Source: Streptomyces sp. NRRL S-118 (lineage in GTDB: Bacteria; Actinomycetota; Actinomycetes; Streptomycetales; Streptomycetaceae). From it: DNA of 10,365 nucleotides. Positions 1-7,205 of the stretch are shown here, piece after piece. Location of the stretch: the NCBI RefSeq assembly GCF_000716335.1, contig NZ_KL591027.1, positions 50,525 to 60,889 of the forward strand, read 5' to 3'. Positions within the stretch are counted from its first letter, which is position 1, and each line of letters begins with the position of its first letter. The position numbers were made by a program, and so were the translations under genes. Under the pieces are notes generated by a model. That model was not told the origin of the DNA and did no database searches. It worked only from the letters and a program-made list of their open reading frames with translations.

Positions 1-395
1 GCCGTAGCAGCGGGGGGCCGCGGGGGAACGGCGCGGTGTCGGGCCGTCGGGGTTCAGGGGTCGCGAGGCGTGGAGCCGCGGGGGCCTGGGGCCGTGGTCC
101 GTGGCGGCGGTGAGCGCAGCGGTCCTGTGAAGGCGCCTGAGCGTCGGCACGTCGGGCGCCTCGACGCGACGCGGCATCGTCACACCGGCGGGGCGACTCG
201 AGGCGCGGGCGCTGCAGGCGCGGGCGCTGCAGGCGCGGGCGCTGCAGGCGCAGGGCTCCCCGCAACGGCGTTGCAACCTCCGGGTGCCTAGCCTCGCGGC
301 GACGTCTCGCGGCGAGCGCCGCCGGCCGGCACGCACCCCCACGTACCCGCCGCGGCGCTCCGGCGAGCCAGGCCCCGTACGAGAAAGGCCCCGAG
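1..395. other. Non-coding region upstream of the aldehyde dehydrogenase
   Basis: I see no convincing gene here. The only + strand reading frame, at about 70-291, encodes a low-complexity Gly/Ala/Arg peptide made by the 15-bp repeat and resembles no family I recognise. The stretch holds that tandem repeat (201-260), a short hairpin GCAAC-GGC-GTTGC at 262-274 overlapping the palindrome GTTGCAAC (270-277), and a direct repeat CTCGCGGCGA at 293-302 and 306-315. The promoter of the downstream gene presumably lies here, but I could not pick out a -35/-10 pair. The last bases contain its ribosome binding site, GAAAGG at 383-388. Confidence 0.6.
201..260. repeat. 15-bp tandem repeat, three perfect copies plus one decayed copy
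   Basis: The unit AGGCGCGGGCGCTGC occurs at 201-215, 216-230 and 231-245, and a decayed fourth copy follows at 246-260. Because the unit is a multiple of three it creates an artificial Gly-Ala-Gly-Ala-Ala reading frame. It lies about 140 nt upstream of the aldehyde dehydrogenase start. Such arrays change copy number by slippage; any effect on the downstream gene is unknown. Confidence 0.9.
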
Positions 396-1919
396 ATGAC
401 CCGTTACGCAGCTCCCGGCACGGAAGGCGCGATCGTCTCGTACGCGTCGCGCTACGACCACTGGATCGGTGGCGCTTACGTGCCTCCCGCCCGTGGCCGG
501 TACTTCGAGAATGTGAGCCCGGTCAACGGCCGGCCCTTCACCGAGGTCGCCCGCGGCACCGCGGAGGACGTGGAGCGCGCGCTGGACGCGGCGCACGCGG
601 CGGCTCCCGCCTGGGGCCGGATCGCGCCGGCCGAACGGGCGGGCATCCTGCTGCGGATCGCCGACCGGATGGAGGCCTCCCTGGAGGAACTGGCGGTCGC
701 CGAGAGCTGGGAGAACGGCAAGCCGGTCCGTGAGACCCTCGCCGCCGACCTGCCCCTGGCCGTCGACCACTTCCGCTACTTCGCGGGCGCCCTGCGCGCC
801 CAGGAGGGGTCGCTGAGCGAGATCGACGACGACACCGTCGCGTACCACTTCCACGAGCCGCTCGGCGTCGTGGCGCAGATCATCCCGTGGAACTTCCCGA
901 TCCTCATGGCGGTCTGGAAGCTGGCCCCGGCGCTCGCCGCGGGCAACGCGGTCGTGCTGAAGCCGGCCGAGCAGACCCCGGCCTCCATCCACGTCCTGGT
1001 GGGCCTGGTCGCGGACCTGCTGCCGCCGGGCGTGGTGAACATCGTCAACGGCTTCGGGGTGGAGGCCGGCAAACCGCTCGCCTCCAGCCCGCGTGTGGCG
1101 AAGATCGCGTTCACCGGCGAGACGACGACGGGGCGGCTGATCATGCAGTACGCCTCCGAGAACATCAAGCCGGTGACGCTGGAGCTGGGTGGCAAGTCGC
1201 CCAACATCTTCTTCGACGACGTGTGGGCGGAGGACGACGACTTCCGCGACAAGGCGCTGGAGGGGTTCACCATGTTCGCCTTCAACCAGGGCGAGGTGTG
1301 CACGTGCCCGTCACGCGCGCTGGTCCAGCGCGGGCACTACGCGGAGTTCCTGGAGGCCGCCGTCGCGCGCACGGAGCGGATCGTGCCCGGCCATCCGCTG
1401 GACACGGACACGATGATCGGTGCGCAGGCGTCCAACGACCAGCTCGAGAAGATTCTGTCGTACCTGGACATCGGCCAGCAGGAAGGCGCCAAGATCCTGA
1501 CGGGCGGCCAACGCGTCGAGTACGACGGCGAGATGGCGGGTGGGTACTACGTCCAGCCCACCGTCTTCGAGGGCGACAACCGCATGCGTGTCTTCCAGGA
1601 GGAGATCTTCGGCCCGGTCGTCGCGGTGACGTCCTTCACCGACTTCGAGGACGCCATCACGACGGCGAACGACACGCTGTACGGCCTCGGCGCCGGCGTC
1701 TGGACCCGGGACGCCACGACGGCCTACCGCGCGGGCCGGGCGATCCAGGCGGGCCGCGTATGGACGAACTGCTACCACGCCTACCCTGCACATGCCGCGT
1801 TCGGCGGTTACAAGCAGTCGGGCATCGGCCGGGAGACGCACCGGATGATGCTGGACCACTACCAGCAGACGAAGAACATCCTCTGCTCCTACAGCCCGAG
1901 GAAACTTGGGCTCTTCTGA
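396..1919 (+). CDS. exaC: NAD-dependent aldehyde dehydrogenase, ExaC/ThcA (acetaldehyde dehydrogenase) type
   Basis: A cytoplasmic enzyme of the ALDH superfamily that oxidises short aliphatic aldehydes such as acetaldehyde to the acid with NAD(P)+. The protein has 507 residues, the normal full length for this family. The cofactor-binding region shows IIPWNFP at about residue 165 and the FTGETTTG glycine-rich turn. The general base is Glu263 in LELGGKSPN, and the nucleophile is Cys302 in GEVCTCPSR. That CTCPS form, with a second Cys at 304, and the C-terminal KLGLF are typical of the ExaC/AcoD/ThcA branch rather than betaine or succinate-semialdehyde dehydrogenases. The ATG at 396 has GAAAGG seven bases upstream. 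The gene stands alone, with non-coding DNA on both sides. In actinobacteria such genes often serve alcohol or aldehyde catabolism or detoxification. The family call is secure; the exact physiological substrate is not visible from sequence. Confidence 0.95.
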   Translation: MTRYAAPGTEGAIVSYASRYDHWIGGAYVPPARGRYFENVSPVNGRPFTEVARGTAEDVERALDAAHAAAPAWGRIAPAERAGILLRIADRMEASLEELAVAESWENGKPVRETLAADLPLAVDHFRYFAGALRAQEGSLSEIDDDTVAYHFHEPLGVVAQIIPWNFPILMAVWKLAPALAAGNAVVLKPAEQTPASIHVLVGLVADLLPPGVVNIVNGFGVEAGKPLASSPRVAKIAFTGETTTGRLIMQYASENIKPVTLELGGKSPNIFFDDVWAEDDDFRDKALEGFTMFAFNQGEVCTCPSRALVQRGHYAEFLEAAVARTERIVPGHPLDTDTMIGAQASNDQLEKILSYLDIGQQEGAKILTGGQRVEYDGEMAGGYYVQPTVFEGDNRMRVFQEEIFGPVVAVTSFTDFEDAITTANDTLYGLGAGVWTRDATTAYRAGRAIQAGRVWTNCYHAYPAHAAFGGYKQSGIGRETHRMMLDHYQQTKNILCSYSPRKLGLF

Positions 1920-1937
1920 AGCCTGCAGCCGGTTGAC

Positions 1938-1983
1938 GAGGAACCCGCCGGTGGCCTGCTCGCCTCAGAAGCCCGGCTTCCTC
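1938..1983 (+). terminator. Possible transcription terminator hairpin after the aldehyde dehydrogenase
   Basis: The arms GAGGAACCCG (1938-1947) and CGGCTTCCTC (1974-1983) pair at nine of ten positions around a 26-nt loop, which itself contains part of a smaller GAAGC/GCTTC hairpin (1968-1980). It begins 18 nt after the stop codon. There is no U-tract, which is common for actinobacterial terminators. It is called on position and pairing only. Confidence 0.35.
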
Positions 1984-2233
1984 CAGGGGCATGAGCGGGG
2001 GCCTGCTCCCGTACCCCGTGCGAGGAACCCGGCGTAGAGGCGGAAGAGGTTACGCCCGTCGTCGTGGCGGCAATGGTGCGCCGCCGCGACGGCGGTGCGG
2101 GAGGTCCGGACCGGTGCCCGGTGGCCGCCGCCCGCTCACACGTCGGGCCCCGCGATCGCCGCGGGCACCGGTCGTGCATCCGTCCGGCGCTGACGGCGGA
2201 CCCTTGCTCGGCGCCGTCCCTCAGGACCAGGAC

Positions 2234-2273
2234 GCGGACCTTTCCCACAGGATGCGGACCGTTCCCACGGGAA
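2234..2273. repeat. Two imperfect tandem copies of a 20-bp element
   Basis: Two abutting copies, 2234-2253 and 2254-2273, match at 17 of 20 positions; the shared core is GCGGACC-N-TTCCCAC. The period is about two helical turns. The second copy ends in a perfect inverted repeat TTCCC-AC-GGGAA (2262-2273), and the opposite arrangement GGGAA-CC-TTCCC occurs at 2682-2693. It could be a protein-binding site, but no known operator is recognised. Confidence 0.7.
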
Positions 2274-2611
2274 AAAGGGTCGCTGCCATCGGGGCGGTTA
2301 CGGTGCCCGCCGTACGTCCATGCCCCCCGGGCACCGGGGATTGCGCCGGGCCGGCCCGTCGAACCCACTGCCACGACGCGGACGGCACCGTCCGTCCCCC
2401 GCGCCTTGTCGGCACCACCGCAATGCGGCGTGGCTCCGGCAACCGACTGATGGTGGGCCCCGCGCTCCCCCATGAGCGAGAGCCCCCCCTCACCGGCACC
2501 CTGTGGTCTGCCGCCGGCCCGGTGACGCATGCACCGCCGCCACCGTGGAGGACGTCGAGCCGGGACGAGCCCGTGGGCCGGGGCCTGCTCCGCCGGGTCG
2601 TAGGAAGCGGG

Positions 2612-2892
2612 ACCCAATTCGATCACTCGATGTCATTTTCAGTACATAATCTTGTCACTTTATGAGGTCGAATTGCTTGATGGGAACCTTCCCTTCATCG
2701 AGGGCACACGGCAAACATGAACTGACTATGCTCCCCACAGGTGTTGCGCCGCGCCGCACGGTGAGCGTTCGCGCGAATGTCTTATGAGCGGTCCCATTCG
2801 AGAACGTTTACGCATTCGATCGAAATTATGTTCCTGGTGACGCGTCGCACTACGTCGGTCCGCTCATTCCAGACTGTTTAGGAACACCCTTG
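2612..2892 (+). promoter_or_regulatory. AT-rich leader of the conservon with ATTCGA-type repeats and palindromes
   Basis: This stretch contrasts in composition with the rest of the window. ATTCGA occurs at 2617-2622, 2796-2801 and 2814-2819, and its complement TCGAAT at 2668-2673. CAATTCGA (2615-2622) and TCGAATTG (2668-2675) form a perfect 8-bp inverted repeat 45 nt apart. There are two perfect 10-bp palindromes, TTCGCGCGAA (2768-2777) and TTCGATCGAA (2815-2824). Two 16-bp direct repeats, at 2795-2810 and 2865-2880, match at 13 of 16 positions exactly 70 bp apart, and the second ends just before the cvnA ribosome binding site. No convincing -35/-10 pair was found, so the exact promoter is not assigned. 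Confidence 0.5.
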
Positions 2893-4395
2893 ATGGTTCG
2901 TGCAGGTTCCACCTCCAGAGCCCGGCCGCCTGCGACGCCTCCGGTGTGGCTCATCCCGCCGGGCGTCCTGGCCGGCGCCTTCGCCATAGCGCTGGCCTTC
3001 GCGTCCTCGGCGCAGATACGGACGCCGATCGCGTGGTGGGGCGTCGCCGCGGTGTCGCTCACGGCCATCTGCTCGGCTGCGACCGTACGCCTGTCCCGCT
3101 CGGCGGAGGCGGCCCGTCAGGGACGGGCGTTGGCCCAGGCACAGGAAGCCCACGCACAGCGTGAGACCGCCCTTCTCAGGCGCCTGGCCGATCAGCGCAC
3201 CACCACCGTCTGGCTGGCGGAGGAGCTCCTGCCCGCAGCGGTCGCGCGTCTGCGGCAGGGCGACACGTCCTCGGAAATCCTGCAGTCCGTCCCCTTCGGA
3301 GCGCATCTGGACGACGAGTTCACCGAGGCCCTCAGGCTGGCCCTGCGGACGCTCCTGGAGGCCGTGGAGGCCGAGGAGAGCACACGGGACTCCTCCCAGC
3401 GGGCGCTCGTGGCCGTCGCGCGCAGGGTCCAGGCGATCGTGCACCAGCTCGCCAAGGACCTCCGCTCCATGCAGATCATCCACGGCACGGACCTCGTGCT
3501 CTCCCGTGGACTGCAGGACATCGACCACCGCAACGCGCTGATCGGCCGCCTCGCGGCCAGTATCGCGGTGCTGGGCGACGCCCGCCCCGGGCGGCAGTGG
3601 TCGAAGGCCATTCCGCTCTACGACGTCCTGCGGGGGGCCATGTCGCGCATCGTGGACTACCCCCGGGTGAAGCTGCAGGCCGTCACGGAAGCGGCGGTGA
3701 CCGGTCCGGGAGCCGAACCGCTGATCCACCTGCTCGCCGAACTGCTCGACAACGCCACGACGTTCTCGCCCCCGCACACCCCGGTGGAGGTGAGCGCGAT
3801 CGAGGTGCCCTCCGGCATCGCGATCGAGATCGAGGACCGCGGGGTCGGACTCACCGAGGAGGTCCGCCAGCGCATCGCACGCGTCATGGCGGACGCCTCG
3901 TCGGGGCTCTTCCTGACGGGCCTGGGCGAGGTGACCCAGCTCGGCCTGCCGGTCGTGAGCAGGCTGGCCCGCGAGCACGGCTGTGAAGTCGACCTGCGCA
4001 CCTCCGCGTACGGAGGCGTACGGGCCGTCGTCCTGGTGCCCCGACGCCTGATCACCACAGTGGAGCAGCCCGTCGTACGGGCCCCGGAGCCCGCCCGGAA
4101 GCGCGTCGGCGGACCGATCCGCCCCCGGCCCGCGCCGATGGCCGTGAACGACAGCCCGGCGCCTTCCGGCGAGGTCGGGAAGACCGTGAACGGACTCCCC
4201 CGCCGGCGCCGGGAGTCGCCCGTCCCGCCACCGGTCGTCCGCACGGCCCCCACGCCCCCCGCCACCCCGGCCTCCAGGGGAACGCCCGGCACGTCCCGCC
4301 AGCCCGGCCTGATGTGGGAGGCCTTCAACGGTGCCAAGAGGCCGGGCACCGAACCTTCAACTCCGCACAGCGAGCCGTCTGATGAGGTCGACTAA
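2893..4395 (+). CDS. cvnA: Conservon protein CvnA: membrane histidine-kinase-like ATPase
   Basis: The first conservon gene; in Streptomyces CvnA is a kinase-like membrane protein that assembles with CvnB, C and D to signal through the GTPase. The 500-residue product has two predicted membrane helices near residues 18-38 and 45-65 with almost nothing outside the cell, then a charged, probably coiled-coil stretch (about 68-115). A helical region follows with Asp-His at 211-212 where the family has its LDH-like motif. The C-terminal HATPase domain shows the N-box ELLDNA (283-288, Asn287) and G1 box DRGVGL (315-320). A disordered Pro/Arg-rich tail runs from about 395 to 500. ATG 2893 is chosen over the adjacent TTG 2890 because AGGAA at 2880-2884 sits eight bases upstream. 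It ends one base before cvnB. I see no standard H-box, so autophosphorylation is uncertain. Confidence 0.92.
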   Translation: MVRAGSTSRARPPATPPVWLIPPGVLAGAFAIALAFASSAQIRTPIAWWGVAAVSLTAICSAATVRLSRSAEAARQGRALAQAQEAHAQRETALLRRLADQRTTTVWLAEELLPAAVARLRQGDTSSEILQSVPFGAHLDDEFTEALRLALRTLLEAVEAEESTRDSSQRALVAVARRVQAIVHQLAKDLRSMQIIHGTDLVLSRGLQDIDHRNALIGRLAASIAVLGDARPGRQWSKAIPLYDVLRGAMSRIVDYPRVKLQAVTEAAVTGPGAEPLIHLLAELLDNATTFSPPHTPVEVSAIEVPSGIAIEIEDRGVGLTEEVRQRIARVMADASSGLFLTGLGEVTQLGLPVVSRLAREHGCEVDLRTSAYGGVRAVVLVPRRLITTVEQPVVRAPEPARKRVGGPIRPRPAPMAVNDSPAPSGEVGKTVNGLPRRRRESPVPPPVVRTAPTPPATPASRGTPGTSRQPGLMWEAFNGAKRPGTEPSTPHSEPSDEVD

Positions 4396-4396
4396 C

Positions 4397-4804
4397 ATGC
4401 AGCCACTGCCCAACATTGACTGGATGCTCAACGAGCTGGTGGGCGGCGTTCCGCACGTACGACACGTCGTCGTCCTGTCGTCGGACGGTCTGTGCATCGG
4501 TCAGGCCAACACGGCGCCCGACACGGCCGACGCAATCGCCGCGGCTTGCTCCGGCCTGCAGAGCCTGGCCAGGGCCATCGCACAGATGTTCCCGTACGGA
4601 AACGGCTCGACGCGCACGGTCGGGATCGAGGCCGACGGCGGGTACTTCTGCCAGATGGCGGCCGGCCCCGGCGCGTACCTCGCGGTACTGGCGGACCAGG
4701 AGGTGGACGCCGGGCTGCTCGGGGACCGGATGCGGACGCTGGTGGTCCGGATCGGCCGGCATATGACCAGCCCGCCTCGTGATGACGTCCGGCAGGCGAT
4801 GTGA
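4397..4804 (+). CDS. cvnB: Conservon protein CvnB: roadblock/LC7-domain protein
   Basis: A 135-residue single-domain roadblock/LC7 protein, related to the MglB family that regulates small GTPases. In conservons CvnB is the presumed regulator or partner of the CvnD GTPase and binds the CvnA complex in the cytoplasm. The N-terminal helix (PNIDWMLNELV), the strand-turn VVVLSSDGLCIG (about 24-35) and the following TADAIAAACSGLQSLARAIA helix are typical of the fold; no membrane segment or signal peptide is present. ATG 4397 is preferred because the purine-rich GAGG at 4384-4387 lies nine bases before it; an in-frame ATG at 4382 would add five residues and overlap cvnA. The gene overlaps cvnC by four bases, so translation is probably coupled. 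Confidence 0.93.
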   Translation: MQPLPNIDWMLNELVGGVPHVRHVVVLSSDGLCIGQANTAPDTADAIAAACSGLQSLARAIAQMFPYGNGSTRTVGIEADGGYFCQMAAGPGAYLAVLADQEVDAGLLGDRMRTLVVRIGRHMTSPPRDDVRQAM

Positions 4805-5157
4805 GCTCGGAGAACCAGTCCCCCTGGGACGAGGGCACTCCCGTTCCGCTCTACGTCATCACCGGTGGCGCGGGGGCCTCGGCCAAGACCTTCGACCTTG
4901 TCACCCTGATCGCGACGAGGTCCGATCCGGAACCCTCGATGCAACCCGAGCAGGCGGCCATTCTCTCCATGTGCCGGTACCCGCTGTCGGTGGCCGAGGT
5001 CTCGGCCTACCTCAGCCTGCCGTTCAGCGTCGTCACCGTGCTGCTGTACCAGCTCGTCGAGGACGAACGCGTCGAGGCGATTGCACCCGTGCCCGTCGCG
5101 GCCTATCCCGACCGCGGCCTATTGGAGGCGGTTATTCATGGACTACGCAGACTCTGA
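4801..5157 (+). CDS. cvnC: Conservon protein CvnC: DUF742 protein
   Basis: A small (118-residue) soluble DUF742 protein, the third invariant conservon member. The family is thought to take a winged-helix-like form and joins the Cvn complex; its biochemical role is unknown. Visible family features are the LYVITGGAGAS segment (about 17-27) in the place of the usual Y-x-TGG motif, and the predicted helix-turn-helix-like region at about 50-98 (EQAAILSMCRYPLSVAEVSA). The GTG start at 4801 overlaps the cvnB stop (GTGA) and has only a weak AGG at 4794-4796, so coupling with cvnB translation is likely. Its last 20 bases overlap the start of cvnD. Confidence 0.92.
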   Translation: MSSENQSPWDEGTPVPLYVITGGAGASAKTFDLVTLIATRSDPEPSMQPEQAAILSMCRYPLSVAEVSAYLSLPFSVVTVLLYQLVEDERVEAIAPVPVAAYPDRGLLEAVIHGLRRL

Positions 5158-5758
5158 CGCGCTCAAGGCAGGCCCACGCGACACCGACGTGCTGCTGGCC
5201 CACGGTGCCAGGGGGGTCAAGGTCGTGGTGGTCGGAGGCTTCGGAGTCGGCAAGACGACCATGGTCGGAGCCGTGAGCGAGATCCCTCCCCTGACCACCG
5301 AGGAGACCATGACCCAGGCCGGCGTCGGGATCGACCACAATCCCGGCACGGCGAGCAAGAACACCACGACCGTCGCGATGGACTTCGGCCGGATCAGCAT
5401 CAGCCAGGAGCTGGTCCTCTACCTGTTCGGGACCCCGGGACAGGAGCGCTTCTGGTTCCTGTGGAACGGGATCTTCGAAGGGGCGCTCGGCGCCGTGGTC
5501 CTCGTCGACACCCGCAGGGTCGAAGTCTGTTTCGAGGTGGTCACCCGCCTCGAAGACCGCCGCGTGCCGTTCATCGTGGCCGTCAACACCTTCCCCGACG
5601 CACCGCAGTATCCAGAAGAAGAATTGCGCACGGCTCTGGCCCTCAGCGACTCCGTACCCCTCGTCACCTGTGACGCACGGGACCGGGCGTCCTGCCGCGA
5701 CACCCTCCTCTCGCTGATGGTCTACCTGTGCACCCTCGCCGCCCAGGAGACCGCATGA
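5138..5758 (+). CDS. cvnD: Conservon protein CvnD: small Ras-like GTPase
   Basis: A 206-residue ATP/GTP-binding protein of the prokaryotic small-GTPase group that includes MglA; it is the switch component of the conservon. The P-loop is GGFGVGKTT (residues 33-41, Lys39). Switch II reads GTPGQERF (from 98), with Gly where Ras proteins have the Asp of DxxG, as is usual for CvnD/MglA-like GTPases. The base-recognition motif is a spaced version, VNTFPD, with Asn150 and Asp154 separated by one residue more than in NKxD. TCDARD near 175 probably corresponds to the SAK loop. ATG 5138 has GGAGG (5124-5128) nine bases upstream; the gene overlaps cvnC by 20 nt and the P450 by the four-base ATGA. Reduced or altered guanine specificity is possible from the G4 spacing. 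Confidence 0.93.
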   Translation: MDYADSDALKAGPRDTDVLLAHGARGVKVVVVGGFGVGKTTMVGAVSEIPPLTTEETMTQAGVGIDHNPGTASKNTTTVAMDFGRISISQELVLYLFGTPGQERFWFLWNGIFEGALGAVVLVDTRRVEVCFEVVTRLEDRRVPFIVAVNTFPDAPQYPEEELRTALALSDSVPLVTCDARDRASCRDTLLSLMVYLCTLAAQETA

Positions 5759-7200
5759 CCGTTCCACGCCCCGACCACACCACCGAGGACTCCGGAGCGC
5801 TCCCGCCGCCGGGCTGCCCGGCCCATGCGGCCACCGGGCCCGGAGGAGCGGTCCGCCTCTTCGGCTCCGCAGCGGAGACGGACCCCATGGGCCTTTACGA
5901 GGAGTTGCGTGCCGCCCATGGTCCGGTGGCACCCGTCCTGCTCGACGGCGACGTACGTGCCTGGCTCGTCCTCGGATACCTCGAGAACCGCGACGTGGCG
6001 ACCCGCGCCACCCAGTTCTCCCGTGACCCCCGGGTCTGGCACGGCTGGAGCAGCGGGGAGATCGACCCGGCCACCTCCCCGCTCATGCCCATGATCGGCT
6101 GGCGTCCCGACTGCGTCTGCGCGGACGGCGAGGAGCACCAGCGCCTGCGCAGCGCGGTCACCGCCTCGCTCGACCAGTTCGATCACCGCGGCCTCCGTCG
6201 CCACATCACCCGCTTCGCCCACCAGCTGGTCAACTCGTTCTGCGAGAGCGGCGAGGCCGAGCTCGTCGGCCAGTTCACCGAGCACCTGCCCATGCTCACC
6301 CTGACGCATCTGCTCGGCATGTCCGAGGAGGGGACTCCCCGGCTCGTGCACGCCGCGCGTGACCTCTTCAAGGCCACCGAGACCTCGCTCGCCAGCAACG
6401 CGATCGTGGTGGAGAGCCTCGAACAGCTCGTCAGGACCAAGCGTGTGCACGCGGGGCAGGACATCGCCTCCGCTCTGCTGGCCCATCCGGCGGGCCTCAC
6501 CGACGAGGAGGTCGTGCAACACCTGCGTCTCATCCTGCTCGCCGGGTACGAGACGACCGCCAACCTCATGTCCAACGTCCTGCGGATGGTGGTCACCGAT
6601 CCCCGGTTCCGCGGGTCGCTGGCCGGCGGACAGATGACCCTGCCCGAAGCCGTGGAGCAGGTCCTCTGGGACGAGCCCCCGCTGATGGTGTGTCCTTCCC
6701 GATGGGCCAAGGGGGACACCACCCTCGGCGGGCAGCACATCAAGGCGGGAGACATGCTCCTGCTCGGCCTGGCCGCCGGCAACGTCGACAAGGCGATCCG
6801 CCCGGATCCCACGACGCCCGTCCACCACAACCGCGCTCATCTGTCCTTCAGCGCCGGCAGCCACGAGTGTCCCGGCCAGGACATCGGGCGCATCATCGCC
6901 GACACCGGCATCGACATCCTGCTGACGCGGCTTCCCGACATCGCCCTGGCCGTCCCGGAGAAGGATCTCACCTGGCGCTCCTCCACCTGGGCCCGGCATC
7001 TGACGGCACTGCCCGTCACGTTTGCCGCACGTCCCCCGAGGAACCAGCATTTCCCGGTACCACTGCCGGCCCCGCCCACGCAGAGCGGCCCGATGCTCCG
7101 GGCGGCGCCGGTTCCGAGGGCCGTTCCCGAGCCCGACCGGCGGCCTGGGGACCGCTCCTCGTGGTGGGTGCGCCTCGGGCGCCTCCTGCGGAGGCGATAG
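5755..7200 (+). CDS. cvnE: Cytochrome P450 of the CYP157 type (lacks ExxR), fifth conservon gene
   Basis: A bacterial class I-type haem protein of 481 residues, co-translated with cvnD (ATGA overlap; AGGAG at 5745-5749). The oxygen-binding I-helix reads LAGYETT (about 262-268, Glu266-Thr267). The haem loop is FSAGSHECPG (365-374) with Cys372 as iron ligand. In the K-helix, where P450s have Glu-x-x-Arg, it has EQVLW (301-305), so Leu304 replaces the Arg. This loss is the published hallmark of the CYP157 family, several of which sit at conservon ends in Streptomyces. No substrate is assigned by homology. After the usual P450 end near residue 423 comes a Pro-rich extension of about 58 residues finishing in WWVRLGRLLRRR, a basic amphipathic stretch that could touch the membrane. 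It may be a monooxygenase fed by a ferredoxin encoded elsewhere, or a non-canonical haem protein acting in signalling. Confidence 0.92.
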   Translation: MTVPRPDHTTEDSGALPPPGCPAHAATGPGGAVRLFGSAAETDPMGLYEELRAAHGPVAPVLLDGDVRAWLVLGYLENRDVATRATQFSRDPRVWHGWSSGEIDPATSPLMPMIGWRPDCVCADGEEHQRLRSAVTASLDQFDHRGLRRHITRFAHQLVNSFCESGEAELVGQFTEHLPMLTLTHLLGMSEEGTPRLVHAARDLFKATETSLASNAIVVESLEQLVRTKRVHAGQDIASALLAHPAGLTDEEVVQHLRLILLAGYETTANLMSNVLRMVVTDPRFRGSLAGGQMTLPEAVEQVLWDEPPLMVCPSRWAKGDTTLGGQHIKAGDMLLLGLAAGNVDKAIRPDPTTPVHHNRAHLSFSAGSHECPGQDIGRIIADTGIDILLTRLPDIALAVPEKDLTWRSSTWARHLTALPVTFAARPPRNQHFPVPLPAPPTQSGPMLRAAPVPRAVPEPDRRPGDRSSWWVRLGRLLRRR

Positions 7201-7205
7201 ATCCC

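Larger units (their letters stand above)
1920..2892. other. Long intergenic region between the aldehyde dehydrogenase and the conservon
   Basis: About 970 bases without a gene I can support. Open frames exist on both strands (1991-2665 on +, 1889-2626 on -), but their products are Arg/Gly/Pro-rich, lack recognisable domains and look like chance frames in GC-rich DNA. The left two thirds is GC-rich and holds a 20-bp tandem repeat at 2234-2273. From about 2612 to 2880 the base composition becomes markedly AT-rich and contains short palindromes and repeats, marking the likely promoter and operator region of the conservon. Confidence 0.6.

Noticed and set aside
201..260. CRISPR array
   Set aside because: The copies abut with no spacers; it is a simple tandem repeat.
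70..291. A 73-codon frame on +
   Set aside because: Its sequence is dominated by the 15-bp repeat and it has no family resemblance.
396..1919. TTA triplets in the + strand genes as further bldA targets
   Set aside because: Each TTA string I found by eye in the + strand genes is out of frame (for example in CGT-TAC and GGT-TAC).
1889..2626. A 245-codon frame on the - strand and a 224-codon frame on + (1991-2665) in the long gap
   Set aside because: Both encode Arg/Gly/Pro-rich sequence without domains, and they overlap each other on opposite strands. They look like chance open frames in GC-rich DNA.
2652..2680. TTGTCA as a -35 box for cvnA
   Set aside because: At 17-nt spacing the following hexamer is GCTTGA, which does not match a -10 box well enough to call.
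5728..5754. Upstream GTG start for the P450
   Set aside because: ATG 5755 has AGGAG at the right distance and the ATGA overlap typical of coupled genes.
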